A stretch of DNA of 64,000 bases from Pseudomonas fulva NBRC 16637 = DSM 17717. Lineage in GTDB: Bacteria > Pseudomonadota > Gammaproteobacteria > Pseudomonadales > Pseudomonadaceae. Below, piece by piece: positions 1 to 12,157 of this stretch. A program made the position numbers and the translations under genes. The notes below the pieces were generated by a model that saw only the letters and a program-made list of their open reading frames with translations, ran no database searches and was not told where the DNA came from. Within the stretch, counting starts at the first letter, position 1; each line of letters starts with the position of its first letter. The stretch is taken from positions 124,001-188,000 of the forward strand of contig NZ_BBIQ01000002.1 of assembly GCF_000730565.1 (NCBI RefSeq), written 5' to 3'.

Positions 1-2069
1 TGATTCCCGTCAGCGACGAAGACCGCGAGACTCAGCCGACCCTGGGCTTCCAGCGTGTGCTGCAGCGTGCCGTGTTCCATGTTCAGAGCTCCGGCAAGCG
101 CGAGGTTACCGGTGCCAATGTGCTGGTGGCGATCTTCAGCGAACAGGAAAGCCAGGCGGTGTTCCTGCTCAAGCAGCAGAGCGTGGCCCGCATCGATGTG
201 GTCAATTACATTGCCCACGGCATCTCCAAGGTGCCCGGCCATGGGCCGCATTCAGACAGCGATCAGGAAATGCCGGACGATGAGGGCGGTGAAACCACCT
301 CTTCGAGCAATCCATTGGACGCCTACGCCAGCAACCTCAACGAGTTGGCCCGTGCCGGGCGTATCGACCCGTTGGTTGGGCGCGAGCAGGAAGTCGAGCG
401 CGTGGCACAGATCCTCGCCCGTCGCCGCAAGAACAATCCCCTGCTGGTAGGTGAGGCCGGCGTGGGTAAAACAGCCATTGCCGAAGGTTTGGCCAAGCGC
501 ATCGTCGACGGTCAGGTGCCCGATCTGCTGGCCCAGAGCGTGGTCTATTCACTCGACCTGGGTGCTTTGCTGGCCGGTACCAAATACCGCGGCGACTTCG
601 AGAAGCGCTTCAAGGCGCTGCTCGGTGAACTGCGCAAGCGGCCACAGGCCATCCTGTTCATCGACGAAATCCATACCATCATTGGTGCCGGCGCAGCGTC
701 TGGCGGTGTCATGGATGCCTCCAACCTGCTCAAGCCATTGTTGTCGTCGGGCGAAATACGCTGCATCGGTTCCACGACGTTCCAGGAGTTTCGTGGCATC
801 TTCGAGAAGGACCGGGCGCTGGCGCGGCGCTTCCAGAAGGTCGATGTGAGCGAGCCTTCCGTGGAGGACACCGTCGGTATCCTGCGCGGCCTCAAAGGGC
901 GCTTCGAAAGCCATCACAACATCGAGTACAGCGACGAGGCGCTGCGTGCAGCGGCAGAGCTGGCCTCGCGCTACATCAATGACCGGCACATGCCCGACAA
1001 GGCCATCGACGTCATCGACGAAGCCGGCGCCTACCAGCGCCTGCAGCCTGAGGCCAATCGCGTTAAGCGAATCGACGTGCCTCAGGTCGAGGACATCGTC
1101 GCCAAGATCGCCCGTATTCCACCCAAGCATGTCAGCAGTTCCGACAAGGAGCTGTTGCGTAACCTGGAGCGGGATCTGAAGCTGACCGTGTTCGGTCAGG
1201 ACGCGGCCATCGACTCGCTGGCGACCGCCATCAAGCTGTCGCGCGCAGGGCTCAAGTCGCCTGACAAGCCTGTCGGTTCGTTCCTGTTCGCCGGCCCTAC
1301 CGGCGTGGGCAAGACCGAGGCAGCGCGTCAGTTGGCCAAGGCGCTGGGTGTCGAGTTGGTGCGTTTCGACATGTCCGAATACATGGAGCGTCACACCGTG
1401 TCGCGCCTGATCGGTGCGCCGCCTGGCTACGTCGGGTTCGACCAGGGCGGTCTGTTGACCGAAGCCATCACCAAGCAGCCGCACTGCGTGTTGCTGCTCG
1501 ATGAGATCGAGAAGGCCCACCCGGAAGTCTTCAACCTGCTGTTGCAGGTCATGGACCACGGGACCTTGACCGACAACAACGGGCGCAAGGCCGACTTCCG
1601 CAACGTGATCCTGATCATGACCACCAACGCGGGCGCTGAAACCGCTGCGCGAGCGTCCATCGGCTTTACCCACCAGGACCATGCGTCCGATGCCATGGAA
1701 GTTATCCGCAAGAGCTTCACGCCGGAGTTCCGCAACCGCCTGGATACCATCATCCAGTTCGGCCGTCTGAGCACCGAGACCATCAAGAGTATCGTCGACA
1801 AGTTCCTCATCGAACTGCAGGCGCAACTTGAGGACAAGCGTGTGCTTCTGGAGGTCAGCGACGCGGCACGTGGCTGGCTGGCGGTGTCGGGCTACGACGT
1901 GCAGATGGGTGCGCGGCCGATGGGTCGACTGATTCAGGACAAGATCAAGCGGCCTCTGGCCGAGGAGATTTTGTTCGGCGAATTGGCCGAGCACGGCGGG
2001 GTGGTGCACGTGGACCTGCGCGATGGCGAACTGGTCTTCGACTACGAGACCACTGCCGAAGTGGCGTAA
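1..2069 (+). CDS. clpA: ATP-dependent Clp protease ATP-binding subunit ClpA (5' partial)
   Basis: AAA+ unfoldase that feeds substrates, including N-degron proteins delivered by ClpS, to the ClpP peptidase in the cytosol. The frame is open from base 3, so the gene begins upstream; about 688 C-terminal codons are visible. The end of the N domain comes first. It is followed by the first AAA+ module with Walker A GEAGVGKT near base 450 and Walker B LFIDEIH near 655. The second module has Walker A GPTGVGKT near 1292 and Walker [12 protein letters not shown] near 1490, and the C-terminal D2-small domain follows. Near-identity to E. coli ClpA stretches such as [17 protein letters not shown] makes the assignment firm. 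The convergent infA follows, with a shared terminator between them. ClpS would be expected just upstream of the window. Confidence 0.97.
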   Translation, partial: IPVSDEDRETQPTLGFQRVLQRAVFHVQSSGKREVTGANVLVAIFSEQESQAVFLLKQQSVARIDVVNYIAHGISKVPGHGPHSDSDQEMPDDEGGETTSSSNPLDAYASNLNELARAGRIDPLVGREQEVERVAQILARRRKNNPLLVGEAGVGKTAIAEGLAKRIVDGQVPDLLAQSVVYSLDLGALLAGTKYRGDFEKRFKALLGELRKRPQAILFIDEIHTIIGAGAASGGVMDASNLLKPLLSSGEIRCIGSTTFQEFRGIFEKDRALARRFQKVDVSEPSVEDTVGILRGLKGRFESHHNIEYSDEALRAAAELASRYINDRHMPDKAIDVIDEAGAYQRLQPEANRVKRIDVPQVEDIVAKIARIPPKHVSSSDKELLRNLERDLKLTVFGQDAAIDSLATAIKLSRAGLKSPDKPVGSFLFAGPTGVGKTEAARQLAKALGVELVRFDMSEYMERHTVSRLIGAPPGYVGFDQGGLLTEAITKQPHCVLLLDEIEKAHPEVFNLLLQVMDHGTLTDNNGRKADFRNVILIMTTNAGAETAARASIGFTHQDHASDAMEVIRKSFTPEFRNRLDTIIQFGRLSTETIKSIVDKFLIELQAQLEDKRVLLEVSDAARGWLAVSGYDVQMGARPMGRLIQDKIKRPLAEEILFGELAEHGGVVHVDLRDGELVFDYETTAEVA

Positions 2070-2113
2070 GCCTCGGGGGCCGCAATGCGGCCCCTTCCTG
2101 ACCCAGGCAGGCA

Positions 2114-2144
2114 CAAAAAAGCCCGGCAGATGCCGGGCTTTTTC
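2114..2144. terminator. Bidirectional intrinsic terminator between clpA and infA
   Basis: A perfect 8-bp stem (GCCCGGCA/TGCCGGGC, 2121-2138) has an A-tract at 2115-2120 and a T-tract at 2139-2143. It can therefore terminate both the rightward clpA transcript and the leftward infA transcript. Confidence 0.85.
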
Positions 2145-2155
2145 ATGGCTGGAGC

Positions 2156-2374
2156 TTAGCGCGCACGGTACGTGATGCGGCCCTTGCTCAGGTCATACGG
2201 CGTCAGCTCGACGCGAACCTTGTCGCCAGTGAGAATACGGATGTAGTTCTTGCGCATCTTTCCAGAGATGTGCGCGGTTACGACGTGCCCGTTTTCCAAC
2301 TCCACGCGGAACATGGTGTTGGGCAGGGTGTCGACGACAGTGCCTTCCATTTCGAAGCTGTCTTCTTTCGACAT
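2156..2374 (-). CDS. infA: Translation initiation factor IF-1
   Basis: A 72-residue S1-type OB-fold protein that binds the 30S A site during initiation. The sequence begins [19 protein letters not shown] and ends in the conserved [12 protein letters not shown], matching the family's usual length exactly. It is convergent with clpA and is followed by the shared terminator. A promoter-like CATAAT box with an upstream TTGGCT box lies at 2441-2470. Confidence 0.98.
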
Positions 2375-2440
2375 GCAGTAGAGCCCTCGGATCCAGTGTT
2401 GGCCCGACGCATAACCGCACCGGGCAAAAAAGTGGCGTGG

Positions 2441-2470
2441 ATTATGCCCGAAAACTGTGTGTCAAGCCAA
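2441..2470 (-). promoter_or_regulatory. Candidate infA promoter
   Basis: On the minus strand, TTGGCT (2465-2470) is followed after 18 nt by CATAAT (2441-2446), about 65 nt upstream of the infA start. A TTGACA overlaps the spacer, so the exact -35 box is uncertain. Confidence 0.45.
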
Positions 2471-2475
2471 TGCTT

Positions 2476-3183
2476 TCAGTTGAGGGCAACCCAACGCTGG
2501 TTTATCAACAACTCGATAGGCCGATACTGCGTCTTGTAGTTCATTTTCTTGCAGTTCTTGATCCAGTAGCCAAGATACACGCCGTCCAGATCGAGCCGCA
2601 ACGCCTCGCCGATCTGCCAGAGGATGGCAAACCTGCCCAGGCTGCGGCGCTCCTCATCAGGCTCGTAGAAGGTGTACACGGCAGACAGGCCATTGGGCAG
2701 CAAGTCGCAGACGGCGACTGCCAGCAGTCGCCCGCTGGCGCGAAATTCGTAGAACCAGCAGAACGGCAATTGGCGCACCAGAAACGTGGAGAACTGATCA
2801 CGGCTGGGTGGATACATGTCTCCATCGGCATGACGTGCCTCGATGTAGCGCCGGTACAGGTCGAAATACTCTTCCTTGAAGGCAGGGCGTGCAGCCGTCA
2901 CCGTCACATCGGCGTTGCGCTTGAGAATCCGACGCTGCTGCCGGCTGGGCACAAACCGTGCTGGCGGTATGCGCGCAGGCACGCATGCATTGCAGTTCTG
3001 GCAATGAGGGCGATAAAGGTGATCGCCACTGCGGCGAAACCCCATCTCCGACAGGTCGGCGTACACGTTCACGTCCATGGGCTGGCTGGGGTCCAGGAAC
3101 AACGTGGTGGCCTGCTCGTCGGGGAGGTAACTGCAGGAGTGGGGTTGAGTGGCATAAAACTTCAACCGCGCCAGCTCTGTCAT
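2476..3183 (-). CDS. bpt: Aspartate/glutamate leucyltransferase (Bpt)
   Basis: Transfers leucine from Leu-tRNA to N-terminal Asp or Glu, creating a primary destabilising residue recognised by ClpS/ClpAP. The 235-residue protein has the N-terminal ATE signature CSYLPDEQA and the cysteine cluster [13 protein letters not shown]. The C-terminal ATE domain includes [22 protein letters not shown] and [16 protein letters not shown] chose the ATG at 3183, which gives [10 protein letters not shown], over the longer open frame. The family starts there and an AAGGGG-type ribosome site precedes it. It lies 56 nt downstream of aat, which performs the companion Leu/Phe transfer, so they are probably co-transcribed. 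Confidence 0.95.
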   Translation of the reverse strand: MTELARLKFYATQPHSCSYLPDEQATTLFLDPSQPMDVNVYADLSEMGFRRSGDHLYRPHCQNCNACVPARIPPARFVPSRQQRRILKRNADVTVTAARPAFKEEYFDLYRRYIEARHADGDMYPPSRDQFSTFLVRQLPFCWFYEFRASGRLLAVAVCDLLPNGLSAVYTFYEPDEERRSLGRFAILWQIGEALRLDLDGVYLGYWIKNCKKMNYKTQYRPIELLINQRWVALN

Positions 3184-3239
3184 GATCAACCCCTTCGGTG
3201 AGACTTTGCCTAAGTGTAAGCCAGGTGTGAAAAACGCGC

Positions 3240-3920
3240 CTAGCAAACCCATGTGGCGGTGTTGGGCTGATCGAGGTGGCGGGCCAGGTAGCCTGCGAAT
3301 TCGCGGCGACTGATGGCGTGAGCGCCCAGGCTTTGCAGGTGATCGGTCGGCATCTGGCAGTCGATCAGCACGAAGCCGGCTGCTTCCAGGTGTCGGACCA
3401 ACGTCACGAAGCCCACCTTCGAGGCATTGTCCGCGCGACTGAACATGGATTCCCCGAAAAACAGCTGCCCCATGGCCAGGCCATACAGGCCGCCGACCAG
3501 TTCACCGTCCTGACGAACTTCGACCGAATGGGCAATGCCGCGCGCGTGCAGTTCGCAGTAGGCCATGCGCATGGGGTCGGTGATCCAGGTGCCGTTTGTA
3601 TAATCGCGCGGCGCCGCGCAGGCTGCGATCACCGCGGCGAAGTCGGTGTCGAAGCTGACCTGGTAGCGGCCTTGGCGCATCCACTTGGCCAAGGAGCGCG
3701 ACACGTGCAATCGGGCAGGCACCAGCACGGTGCGCGGGTCGGGCGACCACCACAGGATCGGCTGGCCATCCTGGTACCACGGGAAGCAGCCATGGCGGTA
3801 AGCCTGAACAAGCCGTTCGGGCGTCAGGTCGCCGCCTGCGGCGAGTAGGCCGTTGGGCTCTTGCAGGGCGCGGTCCAGCGCAGGGAAGGTCAAGGAATCG
3901 CGTTTCAGCCAGGTCAACAT
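3240..3920 (-). CDS. aat: Leucyl/phenylalanyl-tRNA-protein transferase
   Basis: Adds Leu or Phe from charged tRNA to N-terminal Lys or Arg, making ClpAPS substrates. The 226 residues include the family blocks [52 protein letters not shown] and the C-terminal [16 protein letters not shown]. Length is normal. It sits upstream of bpt on the same strand with clpA one gene beyond infA, placing three steps of the bacterial N-degron pathway in under 4 kb. Confidence 0.97.
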   Translation of the reverse strand: MLTWLKRDSLTFPALDRALQEPNGLLAAGGDLTPERLVQAYRHGCFPWYQDGQPILWWSPDPRTVLVPARLHVSRSLAKWMRQGRYQVSFDTDFAAVIAACAAPRDYTNGTWITDPMRMAYCELHARGIAHSVEVRQDGELVGGLYGLAMGQLFFGESMFSRADNASKVGFVTLVRHLEAAGFVLIDCQMPTDHLQSLGAHAISRREFAGYLARHLDQPNTATWVC

Positions 3921-4363
3921 GGTCGGTCATGCGGTAGGGGAGGGGAGTGGCCAGCATGGCGCGATGGGGAAATGGGGTCAATCGCTTCACGGCCGCAGGT
4001 GGGCGATACGTGATCGCCCACTCCACAAGCAATCGGGTTGCTTCCGCTGAATGGCGGGCCTGGGCAGGGCCGGTGTAGGCAGTGTCCCGCAGCCATTCAG
4101 GCAATTTCGGATACATTGCAGCTACGGCCGGCACCATCAGCCACATTTGCTGTCACACCTGTGCAAAAACACAGCATAAGCCTTTGTCACAGAAGACAAT
4201 GCGTGCTCAAATTGCAGCTATTGGAAAGTCGCCCCCGGCCAGATCCCCAGACGGCGTGCCGCCATGGCGGCTGGCGGGCAGTAATGTTAAAAGTAGTGAT
4301 CCGTTGGCTTCGGCCCTGGCCGATCACTATTGGACGCGCACCATGCGCAGGAATAGACGCGTT

Positions 4364-6919
4364 TTGAAGAAATCCACCGCAACCCCAGCTCCCTTGCCCG
4401 TGCCCCTGTGGCGGCAGCAGCTGCACTATCGCCTCAAGGAGGGTGCGCTGATCGCTGTCGGCGCCCTGTGCCTGTACCTGTGGATGGCGCTGCTGACCTA
4501 CGACACCTCGGACCCGGCCTTCAGCCACACCGCCACCGTCGACCAGGTGCAGAATGCCGCCGGGCGAGCCGGTGCCTATTTCGCCGATATCCTGTTCATG
4601 GTGCTGGGCTACTTCGCCTACATCTTCCCATTGCTGCTGGCGATCAAGACCTGGCAGATTTTCCGTCAGCGCCACCAGTCCTGGGACTGGAGCGGCTGGT
4701 TGTTCTCCTGGCGATTGATAGGCCTGATATTCCTGGTGCTGTCCGGGGCTGCGCTGGCCCATATCCACTTTCATCCGCCGGCAAGCATCCCGTTCTCGGC
4801 CGGCGGCGCCCTGGGCGAAAGCCTGGGCGATCTGGCTCGCAACTTCCTGAACGTGCAGGGCAGCACCCTGATGTTCATTGCCCTGTTCCTGTTCGGGCTG
4901 ACGGTGTTCACCGACCTGTCGTGGTTCAAGGTCATGGACATGACCGGCAAGATCACGCTGGATCTGCTGGAACTGGTGCAGGGCGCGGCCTCGCGCTGGT
5001 GGGAGGCGCGTAACGAACGCAAGCGCCTGGAAGCGCAGCTGCGCGAGGATGAGCCCGTCGTCAAGGCCAAGCCTGTGGCGCCCGAACCACGTGAGCCGGC
5101 CAAGCCTGCTCTGCGCGAGCGCTTGTTCAAGCGCGAGCCTGCGTCTGCTCAGCCCGAGCCTCGCGAGCCGACCCTGGGCGGTGAGCCTGTGACGATGCGC
5201 GACTCGGTCGCGCGTGAACCGGTTGCGCGTGACCCAGGGGTGCAGCGTGAACCTGTGATCACACGCGAACCGGCAGCGGCGCGGCCTTCGGCGCCTGCGC
5301 CTGTAGCCGCCCCGGCCCTGATCTCCAATATCGTGCCACCGTCGGCCGCCAAGGCGCCTGAGCCAGTCAAGCGCATTGCCAGAGAAACCCCGGCGCCGCA
5401 ATTCATCGACAGCGCAGTGGAAGGCACCTTGCCGCCGATTTCCATCCTGGACCCGGCTGAACAGAAAAAAATCGAGTATTCCCCCGAGTCCCTGGCGGGC
5501 GTTGGTCAATTGCTGGAAATCAAGCTCAAGGAGTTTGGTGTCGAAGTGGCGGTGGATTCCATTCACCCAGGGCCTGTGATCACCCGGTACGAAATCCAGC
5601 CGGCTGCCGGTGTCAAAGTGAGCCGTATCGCCAACCTTGCCAAGGACCTGGCGCGTTCGCTGGCCGTGACCAGCGTGCGGGTGGTCGAGGTGATTCCGGG
5701 CAAGACCACTGTGGGTATCGAGATTCCCAACGAAAACCGCCAGATGGTGCGTTTCTCCGAAGTGCTCGCCACCCCGCAATACGACGAACAGAAGTCGCCG
5801 GTCACCCTGGCCCTGGGCCACGATATCGGCGGCAAGCCGGTCATCACCGACCTTGCAAAGATGCCGCACTTGCTGGTGGCGGGTACGACCGGCTCGGGTA
5901 AGTCGGTGGGCGTGAACGCGATGATTCTGTCGATCCTGTTCAAATCCAGCCCCGAAGACGCGCGCCTGATCATGATCGACCCGAAAATGCTCGAGCTGTC
6001 GATCTACGAAGGCATCCCACACTTGTTGTGCCCCGTGGTCACCGACATGAAGGACGCGGCCAATGCCCTGCGCTGGAGCGTGGCGGAAATGGAGCGGCGC
6101 TACAAATTGATGGCCGCCATGGGCGTGCGCAACCTGGCGGGCTTCAACCGCAAGGTCAAGGATGCCCAGGAAGCCGGCGAAATCATTCACGACCCGCTGT
6201 ATCGCCGCGAAAGCATGGAGGATGAGCCGCCTGCCCTGAAGACGCTGCCGACCATCGTGGTAGTGGTGGACGAATTCGCCGACATGATGATGATCGTCGG
6301 CAAGAAGGTCGAGGAACTGATCGCGCGCATCGCGCAGAAGGCGCGGGCTGCCGGTATTCACTTGATCCTGGCGACCCAGCGACCGTCGGTGGATGTGATC
6401 ACCGGTCTGATCAAGGCCAACATCCCGACGCGCATGGCGTTCCAGGTGTCGAGCAAGATCGACTCGCGTACCATCATCGACCAGGGCGGTGCCGAGCAAC
6501 TGCTGGGCCACGGTGACATGCTGTACATGCCGCCTGGCACCAGCCTGCCGATTCGGGTCCATGGCGCATTCGTGTCCGATGACGAAGTGCACCGGGTGGT
6601 CGAGGCGTGGAAGCAGCGCGGTGCCCCTGACTACAACGACGACATCCTCAACGGTGTCGAAGAAGCCGGCAGCGGCTTTGAAGGTAGCAGTGGCGGTGGC
6701 GATGGCGACGATTCCGAAAGCGATGCACTGTACGACGAAGCCGTACAGTTCGTGCTCGAGAGCCGCCGCGCGTCCATTTCGGCCGTACAACGCAAGCTAA
6801 AGATCGGCTACAACCGGGCGGCCCGCATGATCGAAGCCATGGAAATGGCTGGCGTGGTGACTCCGATGAACAGCAACGGCTCGCGGGAAGTGATCGCCCC
6901 GGGCGGCCCGCGCGATTGA
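4364..6919 (+). CDS. ftsK: DNA translocase FtsK
   Basis: Septum-anchored hexameric DNA pump that segregates chromosome termini and activates XerCD at dif. I chose the TTG at 4364, reading [16 protein letters not shown]. Pseudomonas FtsK proteins start with this block and an AGGA lies 11 nt upstream. An in-frame ATG at 4343 is the alternative, and the frame is open back to 4082. There are about four N-terminal membrane segments (residues 25-190). A Pro/Glu/Arg-rich linker with repeated REP tripeptides follows (about 230-340). The RecA-like motor has Walker [11 protein letters not shown] near residue 507 and Walker [12 protein letters not shown] near 632. The C-terminal gamma winged helix (about 786-848) recognises KOPS. 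At about 851 residues the length is normal. Confidence 0.96.
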   Translation: MKKSTATPAPLPVPLWRQQLHYRLKEGALIAVGALCLYLWMALLTYDTSDPAFSHTATVDQVQNAAGRAGAYFADILFMVLGYFAYIFPLLLAIKTWQIFRQRHQSWDWSGWLFSWRLIGLIFLVLSGAALAHIHFHPPASIPFSAGGALGESLGDLARNFLNVQGSTLMFIALFLFGLTVFTDLSWFKVMDMTGKITLDLLELVQGAASRWWEARNERKRLEAQLREDEPVVKAKPVAPEPREPAKPALRERLFKREPASAQPEPREPTLGGEPVTMRDSVAREPVARDPGVQREPVITREPAAARPSAPAPVAAPALISNIVPPSAAKAPEPVKRIARETPAPQFIDSAVEGTLPPISILDPAEQKKIEYSPESLAGVGQLLEIKLKEFGVEVAVDSIHPGPVITRYEIQPAAGVKVSRIANLAKDLARSLAVTSVRVVEVIPGKTTVGIEIPNENRQMVRFSEVLATPQYDEQKSPVTLALGHDIGGKPVITDLAKMPHLLVAGTTGSGKSVGVNAMILSILFKSSPEDARLIMIDPKMLELSIYEGIPHLLCPVVTDMKDAANALRWSVAEMERRYKLMAAMGVRNLAGFNRKVKDAQEAGEIIHDPLYRRESMEDEPPALKTLPTIVVVVDEFADMMMIVGKKVEELIARIAQKARAAGIHLILATQRPSVDVITGLIKANIPTRMAFQVSSKIDSRTIIDQGGAEQLLGHGDMLYMPPGTSLPIRVHGAFVSDDEVHRVVEAWKQRGAPDYNDDILNGVEEAGSGFEGSSGGGDGDDSESDALYDEAVQFVLESRRASISAVQRKLKIGYNRAARMIEAMEMAGVVTPMNSNGSREVIAPGGPRD

Positions 6920-6980
6920 TATCACCCTGCCGGGCGCCAACGGTGGTGTCCGGCCCCTTCAACGCTTAATGAGGATTCCC

Positions 6981-7604
6981 ATGCGCGCTATTCGCATGCT
7001 GTTGGTTTCGGCCCTTGCCCTGGGCCCGGTCTCGGCGTTCGCCGGCGAGCAGGATGTCCAGCGCCTGACCCAGTTGCTGGAAAAGTCGCAGACCATCGAA
7101 GCCAATTTCTCCCAGCTGACCCTGGATGCAGGCGGCACCAGCCTGCAGGAAACCACCGGCAAGATGACGGTCAAGCGCCCAGGCCTGTTCTACTGGCACA
7201 CCAATGCGCCCCAGGAGCAGGTGGTGGTATCGGACGGTAAGAACGTCACCCTGTGGGACCCTGACCTTGAGCAGGCCACCGTCAAGAAACTCGACGTGCG
7301 TCTGAACCAGACGCCGGCGCTGCTGCTTTCCGGTGATGTGTCGAAGATCAGCCAAAGCTTCGATATCGTCTCCCGTGAGCAGGGCGATGTGATGGACTTT
7401 ACCCTCAAGCCCAAGACCAAGGACACGCTGTTCGACTCGCTGCGTGTATCGTTCCGCAAGGGCCTGATCAATGACATGCAGCTGATCGACAGCGTTGGCC
7501 AGCGCACCAACATCCTGTTCAATGGGGTCAAGGCCAACCAGACGGTAGCGGACAGCACCTTCAAGTTCGACATCCCCAAAGGTGCGGACGTCATCAAGGA
7601 GTAA
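6981..7604 (+). CDS. lolA: Outer-membrane lipoprotein carrier protein LolA
   Basis: Periplasmic chaperone that ferries lipoproteins from LolCDE to LolB. The ATG at 6981 follows a GAGG at 6971-6974 with good spacing and gives a signal peptide cut after VSAFA. An ATG at 6969 is in frame but lacks a ribosome site. The mature protein has the LolA pattern of a convex beta sheet, including [26 protein letters not shown] and the late [12 protein letters not shown]. It is 207 residues long. It follows ftsK by 61 nt and precedes rarA by 12 nt, an order conserved in gamma-proteobacteria. Confidence 0.95.
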   Translation: MRAIRMLLVSALALGPVSAFAGEQDVQRLTQLLEKSQTIEANFSQLTLDAGGTSLQETTGKMTVKRPGLFYWHTNAPQEQVVVSDGKNVTLWDPDLEQATVKKLDVRLNQTPALLLSGDVSKISQSFDIVSREQGDVMDFTLKPKTKDTLFDSLRVSFRKGLINDMQLIDSVGQRTNILFNGVKANQTVADSTFKFDIPKGADVIKE

Positions 7605-7616
7605 CCAGAGCCAGTC

Positions 7617-8942
7617 ATGGACCTGTTTAGAAGCGAACCTGTCGCCCAGCCCCTGGCCGCCCGTCTGCGCCCGTCCAACCTGGACGAGTATGTCGGCCAG
7701 GAGCACCTGCTTGCCCGCGGTAAACCGCTGCGTGAAGCACTGGAGCAGGGTGCGCTGCACTCCATGATCTTCTGGGGCCCGCCGGGGGTTGGCAAGACGA
7801 CCCTGGCGCGGCTGCTGGCGCAATTTTGCGACGCGCATTTCGAAACGGTGTCGGCGGTACTGGCCGGCGTGAAGGAAATCCGCCAGGCGGTGGAAGTGGC
7901 CAAGCAGCAGGCCGGCCAGTACGGGCGCCGTACCATCCTGTTCGTCGACGAAGTGCACCGGTTCAACAAGTCTCAGCAGGATGCCTTCCTGCCCTTCGTG
8001 GAAGACGGCACCTTGCTGTTCATCGGTGCTACCACCGAAAACCCGTCTTTTGAATTGAACAACGCGCTGTTGTCACGGGCGCGTGTCTACGTGCTCAAGA
8101 GCCTGGACGAGCCCGCGCTGCGCAAGCTGGTGGACCGCGCCCTGACCGAGGAGCGGGGGCTTGGCAAACGCAACCTGCGCGTTGGCGACAAGGCCTTCGA
8201 CATGCTGAGGGCCGCCGCCGATGGTGACGGGCGACGCATGCTCAATTTCCTGGAGAATGCCGCTGACCTGGCCGAAGACGGCAGTGAAATCGACGTTGAT
8301 CTGCTGCAAAGCCTGCTTGGAGACAGCCGTCGCCGGTTCGACAAGGGCGGGGAGGCGTTCTATGACCAGATATCAGCGCTGCATAAATCCGTGCGGGGTT
8401 CGGACCCTGACGCGGCGCTCTACTGGTTTGCACGCATGCTCGATGGCGGCTGCGACCCCCTCTACATTGCGCGCCGGGTCGTGCGCATGGCCAGTGAGGA
8501 CATCGGCAACGCCGACCCCCGCGCCTTGAGCCTGTGCCTGGCAGCATGGGACGTGCAGGAGCGGCTGGGCAGCCCCGAAGGTGAACTGGCAGTGGCACAG
8601 GCCATTACCTACATCGCTTGCGCTCCGAAGAGCAATGCCGTTTACATGGGCTTCAAGACCGCCCTGCGCGAAGCGGCGGAGCACGGTTCGCTGGAGGTGC
8701 CGCTGCACTTGCGCAACGCGCCGACCAAGCTCATGAAACAGCTGGGTTACGGCGATGAGTACCGCTATGCCCACGACGAACCGGATGCCTACGCAGCCGG
8801 TGAAGACTACTTTCCGGAGGCGCTGGAGCCGCGCCAGTATTACCAACCGGTGCCGCGCGGGCTCGAGCTCAAGATTGGCGAAAAGCTCCGGCACCTGGCC
8901 GAGCTTGATCGCAGCAGTCCGCGACAGCGGAGAAAACCATGA
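7617..8942 (+). CDS. rarA: Replication-associated recombination protein A (RarA/MgsA)
   Basis: AAA+ ATPase related to clamp loaders and to eukaryotic WRNIP1, acting at stalled replication forks with SSB. The 441 residues contain Walker [10 protein letters not shown] near residue 58, Walker [19 protein letters not shown], and sensor 1 [12 protein letters not shown]. The C-terminal tetramerisation region includes [18 protein letters not shown] and [11 protein letters not shown]. Its last codons overlap the crcB start by 4 nt, so the two genes are translationally coupled. Confidence 0.96.
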   Translation: MDLFRSEPVAQPLAARLRPSNLDEYVGQEHLLARGKPLREALEQGALHSMIFWGPPGVGKTTLARLLAQFCDAHFETVSAVLAGVKEIRQAVEVAKQQAGQYGRRTILFVDEVHRFNKSQQDAFLPFVEDGTLLFIGATTENPSFELNNALLSRARVYVLKSLDEPALRKLVDRALTEERGLGKRNLRVGDKAFDMLRAAADGDGRRMLNFLENAADLAEDGSEIDVDLLQSLLGDSRRRFDKGGEAFYDQISALHKSVRGSDPDAALYWFARMLDGGCDPLYIARRVVRMASEDIGNADPRALSLCLAAWDVQERLGSPEGELAVAQAITYIACAPKSNAVYMGFKTALREAAEHGSLEVPLHLRNAPTKLMKQLGYGDEYRYAHDEPDAYAAGEDYFPEALEPRQYYQPVPRGLELKIGEKLRHLAELDRSSPRQRRKP

Positions 8943-9313
8943 TTACGCTGATCGCCGCCGTCAGTGCCGGTGGTATCGCCGGTACCCTGTTGCGCTTTGC
9001 CGCAGGCAATTGGGTCGTCGCGCACTGGCCGCGACACTTCTATATAGGTACGCTTGCCGTCAACTTGGTGGGCTGCTTGTTGATCGGCCTGCTGTACGGC
9101 CTGTTCCTGCACAAACCCATGGTCCCGGCGGAGTTGCGGGCGGGTTTGATCGTGGGTTTTCTGGGCGGCCTGACCACGTTTTCCTCATTTTCGCTGGACA
9201 CCGTACGCTTGCTGGAAAGCGGGCAGGTGCCTCTGGCGTTGGGTTATTCGGCCATCAGCGTCGTGGGCGGGCTGCTCGCGACCTGGGCGGGATTGTCCCT
9301 CACTCGATTCTGA
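8939..9313 (+). CDS. crcB: Fluoride ion channel CrcB/FluC
   Basis: Small dual-topology membrane channel that expels fluoride. Four hydrophobic segments span the 124 residues. The signature [13 protein letters not shown] contains the phenylalanines lining the fluoride path and lies near residue 72. The early block [13 protein letters not shown] and NLVGCLLIG also match the family. It overlaps the rarA stop by an ATGA junction. I saw no convincing crcB riboswitch ahead of it, as expected for a gene embedded in an operon. Confidence 0.94.
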   Translation: MITLIAAVSAGGIAGTLLRFAAGNWVVAHWPRHFYIGTLAVNLVGCLLIGLLYGLFLHKPMVPAELRAGLIVGFLGGLTTFSSFSLDTVRLLESGQVPLALGYSAISVVGGLLATWAGLSLTRF

Positions 9314-9330
9314 CCAACACCTACACATAA

Positions 9331-10623
<1,293 letters not shown>

Positions 10624-12015
10624 ATGGACTACCTGCCGCTGTTCCACAAGCTGCAGGGCGCCTTGGTGCTGGTGGTTGGTGGTGGCGAGATCGCATTGCG
10701 CAAGGCGCGTCTGCTGGCCGATGCTGGCGCCGCGCTGCGCGTGGTGGCCCCGGAAATCGATGGCCAGCTGGCCAGCATGGCGCGCGAAGGCGGTGGCCAG
10801 GTCCTGGTGCGCGGTTACCAGCCGGGGGACCTCACAGGTTGCCGGCTGGTGATCGCCGCCACGGACGATCCTGGGCTCAATGCCCAGGTTTCGGCCGATG
10901 CCCAGGCCCTGAGTTTGCCGGTCAACGTGGTCGATGCGCCGGCGCTGTGCACGGTCATCTTCCCGGCCATCGTCGACCGCTCGCCTTTGGTGATAGCCGT
11001 GTCCAGCGGGGGCGATGCACCGGTCCTGGCACGCTTGATTCGGGCCAAGCTCGAAGCCTGGATTCCTGCTGCCTACGGTGAATTGGCCGGGTTGGCGGCG
11101 CGTTTCCGACACACCGTCAAGTCGTTGTACCCGGATGTGAACCAGCGCCGGGGTTTCTGGGAGACCGTCTTTCAGGGGCCGATTGCCGAACGCCAGCTGG
11201 CCGGGCAGGGCGCAGAGGCCGAGCGGTTGTTGCAGGCGATGGTCGATGGCGCGCCGGTGCAGCAGGGCGGCGAAGTCTACCTGGTCGGTGCCGGCCCGGG
11301 TGACCCGGACTTGCTGACCTTCCGCGCGCTACGGTTGATGCAGCAGGCCGATGTGGTGCTGTACGACCGCCTGGTAGCGCCTGCGATCATCGACATGTGC
11401 CGTCGGGATGCCGAGCGCATTTATGTGGGCAAGCGTCGTGCAGAGCATGCCGTTCCCCAGGACCAGATCAACCGGTTATTGGTGGACCTTGCCCAGCAGG
11501 GCAAGCGGGTGCTGCGCCTGAAGGGTGGTGATCCGTTCATTTTCGGCCGTGGCGGCGAGGAGATCGAGGAGCTGGCCGAGCACAATATCCCGTTTCAAGT
11601 CGTGCCGGGCATCACCGCTGCCAGTGGTTGTGCCGCTTACGGCGGCATCCCGCTGACCCACCGCGATCATGCCCAGTCGGTGCGCTTTGTCACTGGGCAC
11701 CTGAAGGACGGTAGCAGCAACTTGCCTTGGGACGACCTGGTCGCGCCTGCCCAGACGCTGGTGTTCTACATGGGCCTAGTCGGCTTGCCGACTATCTGCG
11801 AAGAACTTATCCGCCATGGGCGGGCAGCGAGCACCCCGGCCGCCTTGATCCAACAAGGCACGACGCGCAACCAGCGTGTGTTCACCGGCACCCTGGCCGA
11901 CTTGCCCGCCCTGGTCGCACGCCACGAAGTGCATGCGCCTACCTTGGTGATCGTGGGTGAGGTGGTGCAGCTGCGTGAAAAGCTGGCGTGGTTCGAGGGG
12001 GCACAGCACGGTTGA
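10624..12015 (+). CDS. cysG: Siroheme synthase CysG (uroporphyrinogen methylase, precorrin-2 dehydrogenase, ferrochelatase)
   Basis: Trifunctional enzyme making siroheme for sulfite and nitrite reductases. Residues 1-210 are the NAD-dependent dehydrogenase/ferrochelatase half, with the [16 protein letters not shown]ossmann motif. Residues about 215-460 are the SAM-dependent methyltransferase half, with [28 protein letters not shown] and [22 protein letters not shown]. Total length is 463, typical of the fused form. It starts immediately after the serS stop codon. A REP-like palindrome lies downstream before a convergent porin gene. Confidence 0.97.
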   Translation: MDYLPLFHKLQGALVLVVGGGEIALRKARLLADAGAALRVVAPEIDGQLASMAREGGGQVLVRGYQPGDLTGCRLVIAATDDPGLNAQVSADAQALSLPVNVVDAPALCTVIFPAIVDRSPLVIAVSSGGDAPVLARLIRAKLEAWIPAAYGELAGLAARFRHTVKSLYPDVNQRRGFWETVFQGPIAERQLAGQGAEAERLLQAMVDGAPVQQGGEVYLVGAGPGDPDLLTFRALRLMQQADVVLYDRLVAPAIIDMCRRDAERIYVGKRRAEHAVPQDQINRLLVDLAQQGKRVLRLKGGDPFIFGRGGEEIEELAEHNIPFQVVPGITAASGCAAYGGIPLTHRDHAQSVRFVTGHLKDGSSNLPWDDLVAPAQTLVFYMGLVGLPTICEELIRHGRAASTPAALIQQGTTRNQRVFTGTLADLPALVARHEVHAPTLVIVGEVVQLREKLAWFEGAQHG

Positions 12016-12095
12016 CAGTCTGCGGACGCTTTGGGGATGAGCGAGGCAGTTGTCCCTAACATCCGCAAGCTTGCAGATCGAGTCCACCCCCCCAC

Positions 12096-12129
12096 CTGTG
12101 GGAGCGCCCCGGCAAAGCCGCTCCCACAG
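12096..12129. repeat. REP-type palindrome between cysG and the porin gene
   Basis: CTGTGGGAGCG (12096-12106) and CGCTCCCACAG (12119-12129) form a perfect 11-bp inverted repeat around a C/G/A-rich loop. The CTGTGGGAGC core is characteristic of the abundant repetitive extragenic palindromes of P. putida. It lies between convergent genes and could help terminate or stabilise both transcripts. It also marks the junction where the accessory cluster begins. Confidence 0.8.
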
Positions 12130-12157
12130 AGGCTGCGTGAATACGGACAACCGTGGC

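Noticed and set aside
549..2114. Long minus-strand open frame opposite clpA
   Set aside because: Shadow of clpA; composition is not protein-like and it has no ribosome site.
4187..6790. Very long open frame on the minus strand opposite ftsK
   Set aside because: It is an antisense shadow of a high-GC gene with strong third-position bias. Its translation is rich in His, Arg and Gln and has no domain, and ftsK fully explains the region.
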